A stretch of DNA of 64,000 nt, from the NCBI GenBank assembly GCA_956465555.1, contig OY101119.1, positions 744,001 through 808,000 on the forward strand, read 5' to 3'. Source of the stretch: Nitzschia sp. pyKryTriq1. Its lineage: Eukaryota > Bacillariophyta > Bacillariophyceae > Bacillariales > Bacillariaceae. Made by a program: the position numbers and the translations under genes. This document shows, in pieces, positions 10,088 to 22,043 of this stretch. Under the pieces are notes generated by a model. It was not told the DNA's origin and did no database searches. It saw only the letters and a program-made list of their open reading frames with translations. Numbering within the stretch: position 1 is the stretch's first letter; each line of letters opens with the position of its first letter.

Positions 10088-10710
10088 GCAAACTATATTA
10101 AATTGAATTACAAACAAAAACTTCGAAACAATAGATAGTCTTCCCGAAATCACTTTTGTTTTTGAATTGTCTGGCACGGACAAGTCAAGGTCGAAGCGTT
10201 GAGCTCTACGAGTACTACGAATTAGACCTTCATGTTCAGTGATAGTAGCCTTCCAAAGTCCTTTCATTTCGAGCTCCAGAGAGCTTGTGAGTGTATCCAT
10301 AGAATTCGAAAAGCTACTGTAACAGCAGCCATGCTGTAATACGAAACATAAAAACTAATAGCAAGATTCCAGGTCGTGAGGTCTAGTGTATAGCTTCCTC
10401 CTTCGATCCTTGGACCTTACTCTCCCTGCACTCTATTGCTGAGAGCAAGTGTACTCGTATCTCGTACCCGTAGGGGTTGAAGCAAGGCAATACTACAGTT
10501 GTTGTTAGAGACGTGGGTAGACACTAGCTAGATTTGGTGCACCCGCTGCCGCTGTGGATTCGCTATCATCAACAACTCCTACAAAAGCGGCCACGAGGTA
10601 TACCATACCAACATGCCTCGATCTTCTTCCCTGCAAATTCTGCCAAGGAATATCGTTCGTTTTTGTACTTCCACCAAAATAACACGCACATATACAGTAC
10701 GAGAACAACA
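10088..10710. other. Convergent intergenic region
   Basis: 623 bp between the 3' ends of NAC beta and the SGNH hydrolase. No gene is seen; it should hold both 3' UTRs. Confidence 0.5.
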
Positions 10711-12690
10711 TTACGTGATGCACTTGCGCACAGACAACGTCACGATTTTGACCTTGTTTCCTTCCCGTCCTGCTAACTTCGGCTTGGTCGTGACGGTAAT
10801 GGAACATTGGCCGGTACAAGCCATCGGTGACGCCGCGTCCTCGGTCAGTGGAATATCCGACGGAACCGATATTCTAGGCTTCCACAAGCCATCGACCTCT
10901 ATGTTCGTTCGTTGTTTCGTGTTTCGATCCAAAACGGTAACCGTGAAGGCGCCCATATTTTCGTACGATTTCAGCACAGATAGATAGGGTACATAGCATT
11001 GGCCATTTTGGACAGGAAAGTCGATATCAAACTGAATCGATTCGCCCCCGACAGGATTTGTGGCAATCCACCCAAAGCGTCCATGAGATTCCGCAAAATA
11101 GGTAAATCCAGCCGAATGGTTCGACGCTTCAAGCATTCGTTTCTTGACAAATATTTCGAATGTATCGTTGACCATGATAAAGTTGTACCGTTGATCGAGC
11201 TTGATGGGATCCGAGACCATCCATCCTGTCGAGGGTAGAATGGCATTGCGGGCGAATGTTTCACTCTTTTGGCAGACATCCCGTGCGGTACTGGCAAGGG
11301 CGTTGATAATCAAATCAGTAGCAATTTTATGTCCAATGCCACTGGGATGGATTTCGTCGTGTGCAAAAAAGCTGATGTAACACGGTTCTCGTCCTTCTTG
11401 CAGCGTCTTACAATCCTCGGTACTGGGAGCGTCTACGGCGCGCGAGAATCGTTGCATCCGGCACAAATCGGCGGTACATCCCTTGACACGAAATTGGTCG
11501 ACCATGTGCTCAGGGACGCACGGATGACATCCATGAGGATAAGGTAGGACGGAATCTCCCTTCCGCGTCGAGTAATTGAATGGTTTGAGTACTTCGAGCA
11601 GAAATTGATAATCTGGAAAGAGAGCTTGCTCGTAGCTCACCACTGGTATCTGATAATGTTGTGCGGCGCCCATGTGCAGGAGGGAGGCGGTTTTACGAAC
11701 AATGATGCCAGTTCTCATTTCCAAAAAGACAATAGCGGCCTGGGGATAATGGTGAAGCAACCTGTGGACCACTGTTTCGGTACACATGGCAATATTATCG
11801 AATCCTTCAAAGAAGACATCCATTTTAAAGTCAATGATGGTTTTGTGATCTTGTCCCTGATAATCATTGACGGCGAATTCCAATAAAAACAAATCAACAT
11901 GCGCCGGCAAATCTTGAATCAACAGTGTCAGGCGTTTGGCCATAGCACAAATCTAGAGTAATCGAGGGAGGGGTGATTTTGAGTATTTGTGAGGACACAG
12001 ACGTAACAGCAACAGCAACAGCAACAACAGCAACATCAAACCGTCGTGTCCTCTTGCAAGGCTTCTTACATCTGCTCCATGACTACCCCTGTTCAAAACT
12101 TGATGCTTTGATTCTCCACGCAATGGAAAGTATTCGTTCAACCACTGTTCTAATCGGTTCGAATAACGCAAGTTGTTCAATACCCCATGTCCCAGCGAAA
12201 TCGATCCTCCAGAAACCACCCCTAAGATTGGCTCCTGTCGCTGCTGGAGTTTTTGCCCCAATTCGGCCAAACGTTTGCGACTACCGACATGCGCCCAACT
12301 GCGTCGTATATTTTCCGGTGTTAATCCTGTCGTTCGATTCGAGGTGACACGTTTGTATTCCAATTCGCAGGCATCCTCAATATTGTTATCTTGTTGTGGT
12401 GGTTGTGGTTGTGGTTGTGCTTTTTCTTGTGCTTGTTGTTCCTGCTGGCTGTTGTCTATTCTTTGTGAAGGTGCTTTTGGCTGTTGCGCAAATTGCTCGA
12501 GACTGCTGGCGATAGCACTGCTCCTAGTAGCATTTTCACATATGGTATTCTCGTGAACCGATCCAATCAAATGAACGGCCACATTCAAAGCGGTCGTAAG
12601 GAATATGAGAAAAACCCAATGAGCTCGCTTGTGTGCTGGTTGAGGACGCGACGATGATGATGAGCGAAGAACGAGGCCCATCGAGCACAA
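10711..12690 (-). CDS. Membrane-anchored SGNH/GDSL-type hydrolase
   Basis: Two exons (12690-12070, 11952-10711) join in phase 0 to 620 residues. A single hydrophobic segment near residues 26-46 (WVFLIFLTTALNVAVHLIGS) predicts a type II anchor, followed by a Gln/Pro-rich stalk. SGNH blocks are recognisable: GGSISLGHG (block I, nucleophile Ser), NRGSHGAD across the splice join (block II Gly), LEFAVNDYQG (block III Asn) and DEIHPSGIGHK (block V Asp and His). Such enzymes remove acyl or acetyl groups from lipids or polysaccharides; a lumenal or cell-surface sugar esterase is inferred, and the substrate cannot be told. The C-terminal 200 residues look beta-rich. The 117-bp intron contains CAACAG-type repeats. 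A start nine bases downstream is also possible. Confidence 0.8.
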
Positions 12691-13003
12691 TATTAGATTT
12701 TTTTTCGACGAATACTCTAATCCTTAGACGAGATGAGTGCGCAGTTATATCTGTGCTGCTGGCTTCTTTTGGATGTGATCACGCACAAAATAGATTCGAT
12801 GGCTGTGGTTGCAATTTACTGACCAACGACCATGGTCCACGGAAGTCATGGCGTTCACGGTCATACTGTACCGGTACTTGTACTCATAGTCTACTACTTG
12901 TAGACAACAAGAGGTACTTTACAGCAACAGGCAGGTCGGTAACCTAAAACTTTAAAAAAAGCCAAAAAGGATGCGAGATCGTTCCACTCTGTAGCCATCG
13001 GCT

Positions 13004-13072
13004 AACGGACAGACCCACTCTAGGGGTCCCTTTTGGGGGATTTTCGTGGGGGACCCAGGCTGTCTGTGCGTT
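13004..13072. other. Nested inverted repeat, possible structured RNA or repeat element
   Basis: The outer arms are aacggacagac (13004-13014) and gtctgtgcgtt (13062-13072), pairing at 10 of 11 positions. The inner arms are gggtccc (13024-13030) and gggaccc (13050-13056), pairing perfectly. The loop is G-rich. It is not part of any coding frame that can be supported. Confidence 0.5.
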
Positions 13073-13165
13073 ATCTACGCGCATGAAAAACTGAGATCGT
13101 AAAAAATTGAGATTCGCGCGACGCGCTGTGATGCACCGCGGTACAGTAAAGAGATTTGAGATTGC

Positions 13166-13191
13166 TGAGATCCTCCGTCTAGCGGATCTCA
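13166..13191. other. Short hairpin
   Basis: tgagatcc (13166-13173) and ggatctca (13184-13191) form a perfect 8-bp stem with a 10-base loop, about 95 bp from the larger inverted repeat. No T-tract follows that would make it a simple terminator. Confidence 0.4.
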
Positions 13192-14378
13192 ATTGGCAAT
13201 GATGGAAATCACTCCTTTGAGAGCCCAGTAGTAACTAACACATCAGTAAAGTGACAATGGAGGTAGGATAGTAAAGGCTAATGGCTTGAAAGGATTTTCA
13301 TGCTTCGAGATCAGTAGCACAATACCAGGAGTACATGGGTGTCATTTTAGCACGAGAAATTCACTAGATAACCAGTCTCATTTTGAAATGGTGTAAGCAA
13401 ATTGCTCTTCTGAAGCGTAAAGTAGTAGCCTAATGCTGGTAACTAAAACATTCAGTCTCGACGACCACCTCATTTCTTTCTACTACTCTGACTGTTTCAA
13501 TGTGTGCGTTTACCTTCTTGTAATCGTTTCATTAGACGAGAGGAGGCGAAGGTTTCCTCTTTTCTACCCATTGTCTCATCAGTAACAAAGGATGATCTTC
13601 AGAGGTCAAGTTCATTGGCATTTTTTAAGCGATTGCGCGTATTGAGCGCTTTTGGCTGGCTTGCTCGAACTGCGACATGAATATTATCATATGTCACGCA
13701 TTCGTGCGCGTTTGCTCATGTTAGTAGTCGTATATCTTACGCTATCATGTGTTTTGGAATGCACGCTAGTTTATTCCTACTATCATGTGCAATCTTGAAT
13801 CTTGCTGTTTAATTCTTCGAATTGAAGATTGTATTTATGAGCATTGGGGTTCTGAAGATAGAGTGAAACTCTATCGAAGTAATGGGCCTTCCCTTCAAAT
13901 CCCTTTAGTCGTTCGGAAGAATCCATCCATTCGGTATTGTCTCACGAGATGGAGGAGCAGTCAGTCGTCAATCCCTACCGGTAATGTACGTACCGGTACC
14001 ATACAGTTAGTACCGGTACTGTACTGTACAAGTATGGTAAGAGTTTGTTAACCGTTCCAGAGATCGGCGGGCGCGCACGATACCGTTAGCGCTCTCTGCG
14101 GGAAAACCGTTCACAAAAAAACTCGTCCACCAGCCGAATGTCAGAAAATACTTGTACCAACCGGAACCGCAAAATGCCGAAGCATCATCATCATCATCAT
14201 CATTCACCATCATCTTCCAACCACTAACACTCCTCCCCGCTCCTCCCTCTCGTCATCAATAGCCATCTCAACTCAATCATATACATCGTCAGTGGCCCCC
14301 TTGAAGGATCAAATCAATTCCGAGTAAAAAGTCGTCGCCATAAACTATATTTCGATATTACTACCGGTTTTTGTAGAG

Positions 14379-17272
14379 ATGTCGACAGCTACACCTACTC
14401 CGCGATACAAAATGAATTTTCTTTCATCCAGCAGCGACAGCGAGGAAGAGAAACCGATGGGCATCAAACGTGAATATGACCTGAAAGATGATGATAGTTC
14501 GTCATCTGATGAAGGATTTTCAAATCCGAAATCGACTCGGGATGATGATAGAATCATAACCGACCTTTCGTATGTTTTGAGTTCTGTCAATCTTGGTGGC
14601 AACAAGAACCAACAGCAAGTGCCTTCCGCCAAACCCATACGTTCTACCAAATTGGACACGAGTCTCCTCGAAGACACCTCAGATGAAGATGCCGTCAGTC
14701 CCAAAAAACCCATCCATTCTACCAAATTGGACACGAGTCGTCTGCTGGAAGACTCCTCTGATGAAGATGACGAGAGTATCCTTCGAAACTACAAATCCCC
14801 ATTCAAGACAAAATACGAGCCTATTACTCTGGATGATAATTCGTCTCTTGAGGGAGACAAAAAGAGCAAGACGAAAAAGTCGAAGGGCCCGTGGCGATTC
14901 AGTATTTCGAAGAAAGAATACGCTGTTTCAGAGATATCAGACTCTTCCATGCCAACTTTTCGAATCCCTGGCACACTCTTCGACAGATTGTACAACCATC
15001 AGAAGGAAGGTGTTGCATGGATGGTTGGTCTGCACGCTGAAGGCGTTGGCGGGCTGTTGGGCGATGACATGGGCATGGGAAAGACATATCAAACTTTGAC
15101 ATTCTTGGGTGGTATGATGCGAGCTAGGACGATCAGAAACGCCATCGTCGTGGCTCCCTTAACCGTGCTCCGATCTTGGGAAAAAGAAGCACACAATGTC
15201 TTGAAAGCATGCGTTTCGAATTTGTTCATCAAAGTTGTATCAAGTGATATTGCAGTAAGTGGCAGACAACATTATTTACGATCTGCTTTAGAATGGTAAG
15301 TAAAGATTTCGTTCAGATTCAAACATGAAAGCACTTTTCTCACAGAATTGCTTTAAGCCCCGCAAATCGTCCACACCTGATCATCACTACCTACGGTCTC
15401 ATTCGTTCTTCAACCAATGATTTCTTGACTGATTCTTATGATTGGGACTATGTCGTTTTAGATGAAGCGCACACAATAAAAAAAGCAACTACTGCAATTT
15501 CAAGAAGTATCCGTTCGGTAGCGTGTGGCGTGGAAACTCGTCGGCTCATTCTTACGGGAACACCGATCATGAACAACCTGGAAGAGCTTTGGGCTCTCTT
15601 TGACTTCGTAACATCTGGGAAGCTTCTTGGATCGTCCTTAAGGTGTGTCACTGTGTCCTGACTTTGAATCGACATACCGACATAACTAACACAAATCTTC
15701 TTGGATAGCTTCAAAAGAAGATTTCAGAAACCAATTGAAGATGCTCGGAGCAAAGATGCGACCAAATTTCAAATCCAAGCAGGCCAGAAAGCGAACGAAG
15801 AACTCCAGAAAATACTGAGACCGTACTTACTGCAGCGCATGAAAGTGGACTACATGGCTGATGACCTCCCTACAAAAAGTGAATTCGTCGTTTGGACGCA
15901 CATATCTCAAACGCAGCGGGACATGTACGAGAAATTTGTCAATGCAAAAGACAGCGCTGTTGCAGATGTCCTTTCAGGACTGAAGACTTCTCCATTGGAG
16001 GCCGTTACATGGCTGAAAAAACTATGTGGACACCCTATTCTGGTATCAGACGATCGTCAAAAGTCAGCTGTTTCCTTTCAACCGTCGGAGTTGAAACGAC
16101 ACTCCTCGAAACTTCAAGTGTTGGACGCTTTGGTGGACGACCTTTGCAAAAAGGGACATCGCATGCTCATTTTTTCTCAAAGCACAAAAATGCTAGACAT
16201 CATTCAGCGAGTCCTCGTAGAAAGAGTACACGGGATAAGTCGGATTGATGGGAAGACTAAGGAAAAGGATCGGCAACGGTTGGTGGACGAGTTTAATGAC
16301 AAAGGAAGCCCCATTCAGGTAATGCTCTTGTCGACAGGCGCTGGCGGTATTGGTCTGACGCTAACGGGTGCCGATCGAGCAATTATTTACGATCCTAGCT
16401 GGAACCCTGCAATGGATTCACAAGCGGTCGATCGATGTTATCGCATCGGGCAGGAAAAGCCAGTCAAGGTATTTCGACTCATTGCAGCTGGTACAGTGGA
16501 AGAGAAGGTAAGTGTGGTGCTGCATTTTATTATCATTTTGACGAAGATCGTCGCTAACTAGAGTTCCATGACCGCATAGATGTATGAGAAGCAAGTGCAC
16601 AAAGATGGCATTCGACGAGCAGTCGTAACAAATATGGGCTCCTTCTTGACCCGATACTTCGACAAACACGATTTGAAGCAGATCTTCAGACTGAATCCTG
16701 CAGGACAGTGTGATTTCCTCGACCGGCTGGGACATAGAGGACGAACAGGCACAGGAAGTGAAAAATTTCATAGAGGCGTTGTGGGAATGTCGTCTCATGA
16801 CATTTTGTACAACGAAGAAACGATCGACGTAGAGGAAGAGGATGGCGCCCAAGCCCTACCAGATTCTCAGGAGAATCCGTTCAGCAGTCCAACAAAAGCT
16901 ACTCAGTTGACGATACACACGCCTACAGAACCCGAATCAAGAGCCAATACGAAAAAGGTCATAGGAAAATCTCAGCGTGCACTCCAAAAGAACACTTCCG
17001 AGACAGGAGACGGCAATACCTCTTTTAAGACGCTCGGCGATAGGACCAACGGGGTGGCAAAGAATGAAAATGCATACGGAAAGTATACATACAAGACGAT
17101 CGACCAATTCTTCGACCAAGCAGATCGTCTTTCGTCTGACGGCCGCCGAGAAGATGCTATGGAAATACTGATGGATGCGATTGATCATTTTTACGACGGT
17201 CTTGAGAAACACCAAAAGATGCAGCTCCACGGCCGCATCTCGTCAATTGCATATGAGCTTCGTTGGCTTTGA
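14379..17272 (+). CDS. ERCC6L: PICH/ERCC6L-like SNF2-family DNA translocase
   Basis: Four exons (14379-15295, 15358-15642, 15709-16507, 16580-17272) give 897 residues. After a Ser/Asp-rich N-terminus with a doubled STKLDTS...LEDxSDED motif comes a SNF2 ATPase: LYNHQKEGVAWM (motif Q/I region), GGLLGDDMGMGKTYQTLTFL (Walker A), DYVVLDEAHTIK (DEAH), LILTGTPIMNNLEELWALFD (III), LIFSQSTKMLDII, LLSTGAGGIGLTLTGADRAI (V) and YDPSWNPAMDSQAVDRCYRI (VI). GSFLTRYFDKHDLKQIF after the motor is typical of ERCC6L/PICH, which resolves ultrafine anaphase bridges; CSB is the nearest alternative. The C-terminus may fold as a TPR-like hairpin. The exon 1-2 join is odd: the strong CAG at 15346 would create TGA, so the AAG acceptor before 15358 was chosen. 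Confidence 0.85.
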
Positions 17273-17365
17273 TCACCTAGGTACAACTTTTAAAATAAAT
17301 AGGCATGCAGCAGAAAGCCGTCTGGAACAAGGACGCGAACGATTCCAGGGAGATACTTGTATCGT

Positions 17366-18048
17366 TTACTCAGATCCGAAGTGACCACCTTTTCCCAAAG
17401 CAAAGTCGGAAAGAACCTTGATGGTTTCTTCCTTCTTCTTGATGGTAGACTTGACAAGATCCTTAATGGAGATCATGCCCTTAAGCTCACCGTTCACGCT
17501 GACAAGTGGCAAGTGACGAATGTCCGAGGCCAACATTTTCTCCATGCAAAGCTCGATGCTATCATCTGGCTTGGCAGTAACGAGCTTGCTGCTAGGTGTA
17601 GCAATCTGCTTGACCAAGGTGTCTTTCGAAGTACGACCGAGCAAAGCAATCTTGGTGATGTAGTCACGCTCAGAGATGACTCCGCTTAGGTTTCCTAAAA
17701 ATAATAAAATGAAAGTAATTGTCGTACAGTAGCATTGGTGAGACTCGCACCGCGATCGTCATCCTGCGAGGAGAAGAATGAATTCCTTCCTCCCCCGATC
17801 TCCTATTACCTACCTTTAGAGTCTGTGGTAACGAGGCAACCGATGTTGTAGGCAGCAAACTTTTGAACGGCATCGAGGACAGTGGCGTCATCCCTGATAG
17901 CATAGTCGATCTCGCTGTAACCCGAAAGAGCGGCGGCGTCGGCGGCAGTGGACAGGTCCTCAACAGGAGCGGAAAACGCACGGAATCCGGCCGGTCGGGC
18001 AACTGATCGGGTGGCAACGCGGGCAAGGGGGGCAGCTCGGCTCAACAT
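17366..18048 (-). CDS. Mitochondrial CBS-domain-pair protein
   Basis: Two exons (18048-17814, 17694-17366) give 187 residues. The N-terminus is an Arg/Ala-rich presequence (MLSRAAPLARVATRSVAR, FRAFSA), predicting mitochondrial import. The rest is a Bateman module of two CBS motifs: ATVLDAVQKFAAYNIGCLVT...GVISERDYITK and DDSIELCMEKMLASDIRHLP...GMISIKDLVK. CBS pairs sense adenosine nucleotides; stand-alone proteins of this size are common and their targets usually unknown. The 119-bp intron splits the first CBS motif (K-G join). It converges with the PICH-like gene with only 93 bp between stop codons, so their 3' UTRs probably overlap. Confidence 0.88.
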
Positions 18049-18834
18049 GGTAAAAGGACTTGGATGCTAAGGTAGTGAGGCAAAAGGGAAATTGTACACT
18101 GACCGACTCTCAACGGAAGTTTGAGGGATGGGATGCGATACTTCGGTGCGTGGACAAGGTCGGTTCTCGGCATCGATCGTCGTACCCTTGTTCTTTTCGT
18201 TCCGTCGAGATCTTGCTTCGCCTCTCATAAAACGACGTTGGCAGCATAACGCCGGTAAATACTGCTTGTAACGTACTCATACTCGTACTACTTGTACTCC
18301 GCCGGATGATGTGCGTGTGCGCGTGCGTGAAATTCACCGAGGCTCTCGTCTACGGCGGGTATTATGTATCTTGAATGACGTGTTCGGTCAGGCCGTATGC
18401 CCAAAGAGTGAGAACGTCACCCAAACGTCAGCTTCTTTTTGGGTCGAGCTAGTCATCTGCTACGAAGTAATAATAATATGTCTTGTACCGGTACCAGGTA
18501 CCATAATACTGGCAGTTTTTCTGCTTCGTACGGTATCTTGTATCTGGTACCAGGTATCGGTACCGCGGTAATATCAGGTGGTACACATCTACCGGAGGGT
18601 CCATCCCCTACTAAAGTACTATCTGTCTGGTAATTATTTTGCGCACCATTGAACTACTACCGTAGTAGCGAAGTGAGGGCCTCGATACTCCGTAGAGAGA
18701 TGGGAAGAGTTTATCGCCAACAAGCATAAACTAACGAGGTACTACAGAGCTAAGGTGCAACGAAGACCTAAACTAAAGGTGATACCGGTATGTGATGTGC
18801 GAGTGTCTACAATCGGAGAACCCTCCAACACTAT
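18049..18834. other. Intergenic with TACCGGTA-type palindromes
   Basis: 786 bp between the CBS gene start and the SF1 stop. Repeated ggtaccaggta/gtaccggtacc strings lie at 18486-18570. No gene is seen. Confidence 0.55.
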
Positions 18835-20807
18835 TTAGCCAGTCTCCCACCAATTGAACCCACCGGCACCTCCAGCATCACCACCGCCTCCACCTTGTCC
18901 ATAGTAGCTTTGATAGTCCCAGCCCTGCTGCTGCTGCTGTTGTTGCTGCTGCTGCCAAAGTTGGGCCGTATCTTGGGCACTGGCAGGACCACCCGAAGGG
19001 GGTACAGCAGGCTGTTGGTGGTTCCCATAGTAGTTGTTGGGGGCATGCGGAGGCGGGTGCTGTGGTGCGGCACCTCCCTGGTAGTGATTGCCATAGTGTT
19101 GTTGATTGCCATAGTAATTTCCAGGCGGTGGCGCGGCATGTGGCGGTGGAGGGCCACCATGTACTGGAGGTGGTGGCAAGTGCGCTGGAGGCGGGGGTCC
19201 TCCCATTGGAGGTGGGGGCAGGGTAGCCCCACCTACAGGAGGCGGCGGAAGACCTGGCGGAGGAGGCAGAGGCAGATCGCCAGGAGGTTTCGGTGGCCCA
19301 CCAGACAAAGGAGCCCCGGGGGGTGCATTTGGCGTGGCTTTGTCTACCTTCTTACCATCCAGTTCTGCCATGAAAGACATGTAGTCCGAATCCATTTCCT
19401 TCTGATTGGCCTGTTGTTCAGCGGGCTTTTGAGTGCAATCTCGAGTTGGGTGGCTAGTGTCTCCACAAATTGCACATCGGACTTGAACGACACTCTTCTT
19501 CATCGAGAATCTTCGAGGGCACTCAAAAGCACGATGTCCCTTTTCGGCACAGATAGAACAGAACTCCTCTTCCTTGAGAGTACCATTCAACAGTGCCAAT
19601 TCCCTTAGTTGTTGTTGCTTGTGAACGTTTTTTTCGTCGTCAATAACGACCAACATTTGGTTTATCATGTCAGTCGCTGCATCGACCGATCTTTGATCGT
19701 CTCCCGTTACGACGACATGAAGCGGTTCATCATCTGAATCCATGACCTTCCCATCCCGGCGACCTCGAGCTCCCTCTTTTACGGATCCTCGGCCTCGAAT
19801 GGCGATCTTACAGCCAGTCTTTGATTCCAGTTCTTTTTGCGTCTTGCCTCGGGGACCGATAATCAAACCGATAAAGTTGTATTGGGGATGCTGTTCAATA
19901 GGAATTCGAATCTTGTTGGTTCGTTTGCGCTTGAACAATCCAGATTGACGAGTCGCAGGATTCAAGTTCATCAACTTTTCGAGAAGATCTTGTCGTTCAG
20001 TTGTATAACGTTGTCTCCAACGGACAGAACGGGTGTTCTTACGCTTTCCGTCCGTTCCGTACACTGTAGAATGCAATCAAAGAAGGGTAAGTGTCGGAGT
20101 GTCCGGGTGAGAAACATAATAAGGCAGTCGTAAAATAATTGTACTGTAGGATCCATTGGCCCGAATTAGTTACCTGGAGGAGGAGAAGGAGATCGCTCAC
20201 GGTGTCCCCTGGGCAGAGCATCGACTCGAGCTGCTTCAGCATCTAGATTGTCCATCTTTGTATTAATCTCCCGCAATCTCGATTGACACCGTCTGAATTC
20301 GTCTTGCTGTTGCGGTGATAGGTTTTGCGGCATTCCCGGCAGTCCGAGACCAGGCAATGGCTTGATCGCAGGAGGGGCACCTGGGAACGGCCGGTTAGGG
20401 ACCGCAGCGGGTGCTGGCGCTGCAGAATCTTGTCCCCAGCGAGACCTACGCTGCCTCTGAGCAGGTGGGTGCCCCCCATCCCCGTTCTGGTCATCTCCAT
20501 TGTCATCAGCAACTCCCCAACGCGACCGACGTTTCCGGGGGATCTCTTCACCGTTGCTGCTGCTTCGAGATGCGGAGGGTTCACTTTCGCCGCCGCCGCC
20601 CTGCGTAAACTTAAGATAGGCCTTGCGAGCTTCCTTCCAACCTGGCCAGTTCAAGACCTCTTTCCAAAGTCCAGGGTATGGACCGTACTTGTCCCTCAAC
20701 TCTTTGGCGTCCCGGGTCGGTCCCATAAACCAGTTCTTCATGACGACATGCTCCCCGCGAATTGTCGCCACCAACTCGGCGGCTTCTTCCGAACTTTGTC
20801 CAGGCAT
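18835..20807 (-). CDS. SF1: Splicing factor 1 / branchpoint-binding protein
   Basis: Two exons (20807-20174, 20063-18835) give 620 residues. The N-terminal part holds RKRRSRWG and RQRRSRWG motifs (SF1 has similar U2AF-binding ligands) and a helical region (LSPQQQDEFRRCQSRLREIN). Next come PPPVYGTDGKRKNTR, the KH-QUA2 RNA-binding domain (HPQYNFIGLIIGPRGKTQKE, KTGCKIAIRGRGSVK), two zinc knuckles (CSICAEKGHRAFEC, CAICGDTSHPTRDC) and a long Pro/Gly/Gln-rich tail with a poly-Gln run. This is the canonical SF1/BBP order; the protein recognises the intron branchpoint in early spliceosome assembly. An in-frame ATG at 20846 exists but lies in TACCGGTA-type promoter-like sequence, so the MPGQSS start was preferred. 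The 5' part also carries an unusual WKEVLNWPGWKEARKAYLK segment. Confidence 0.94.
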
Positions 20808-22043
20808 GGCGATACCCAATATTATGTACTCGTACCGGTAGTGCAATCTGTTCTGTTTTCAACCAAGTGAAGGGATCGTGAACGGAACCAGAATAGATGG
20901 CGTCCAGAGAAAACAGAGAAGTCGTGCTTGCTTGATTGTGCGGGTTTCCCTTTTTACTCTACTACGATCGTACAAGTTGACCAGTGTTGATGGCCATGGG
21001 CCATGGGCAAAAAATCGATCTTGTGTGGTCGGTGCACCGCGAGACACTTCTTCGCCGCTCGCTCGAGCAGGGACGGGAAAGAAGGGTACCCGGAGGTACC
21101 GGACCGACGGACGGACACTGATTATGTGGCTAAATGTTTGTCGTGAATTGGATTCTCGATGTACAGAAACAGTCCCAAATGGAGATCCAATCGGATGAGT
21201 CTGCGATTCAATCGGAAGTCTTGGAAGTGACGTTCCAGCGGAAACTATTGTTTACTATACATGAAGAATGAACAATACAATCCAACGATTGAGATTCCCT
21301 AAACGGAGCGAAAGGCTACCATAACAGGAAAGAATGTGGGATAGAGATATAGACAGTTGGGAGCGAATATTAGTATCTTCATCGCGGAAGATATGATTAA
21401 TTGGATCCGGCAGTTCCAAGACTGATCGGCGAGAGCAAAGATCCAAATCCAACAAGTGGAGTTATCAAAAGTAGAATAACATTGTCATAATCTCGAGTTT
21501 GAGACGAAGGTTTACTTTACTTGAGACAGGTTCGTGCGTCGGAAGATCAGACGAACTACTAGTAATACTACACGACACGGGACTGAGGAAGTAGTCCCAC
21601 GAGTCATCAGTCAGCTGACGAAGTACAGACTACGGAGATTTCAACAAATAATGTTCGCCTCCACAACGGAGGAGAACGCCTGTCGAGGACTTTGCCCGGC
21701 GCTACACGTAGTAGCTACACCGCCTCGTAATAACTGGGATGATTATTTTCTAAATTTGGGCTTCGCCGTCTCATCCTTCATCACTACGAGTACCAGATAC
21801 TTGTACCGTACGAAGCAAACCGGGGTACGGTACCAGGTACCCGGTACATGTAGGAAGTATCTACTGTACCGGTACCGTACAGTAATATCTTTCGCATCAT
21901 CATTCCTCTCCCTCGGCTAAATAGGAGTATCAAGGTACTGCACCAGGTATCACACATTTTCAATCATCCCTCATAACGCTATTGTTTATTAAGGATCAGA
22001 AAAGAGGAGTGGAAGGCCTGATTGAAAAAATCTGGCATCCAAC
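20808..22043. other. Intergenic: SF1 promoter and upstream part of duplicated unit 1
   Basis: 1.24 kb without a supported gene. From about 21140 it is homologous to 24120-24600, the matching region upstream of the second membrane-protein paralogue. TACCGGTA-type palindromes cluster at 21790-21890. Confidence 0.6.

Larger units (their letters stand above)
12691..14378. other. Large divergent intergenic region (SGNH hydrolase / PICH-like)
   Basis: 1.69 kb with no convincing gene. Within it are a nested inverted repeat (13004-13072), a smaller hairpin (13166-13191) and TACCGGTA-type palindromes at 13975-14030. Both flanking genes start here, so it holds two promoters. Confidence 0.55.

Noticed and set aside
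12944-13192. 82-codon minus frame around the nested inverted repeat
   Set aside because: Its composition follows the hairpin arms, it has no family motif, and the structure itself is the better explanation.
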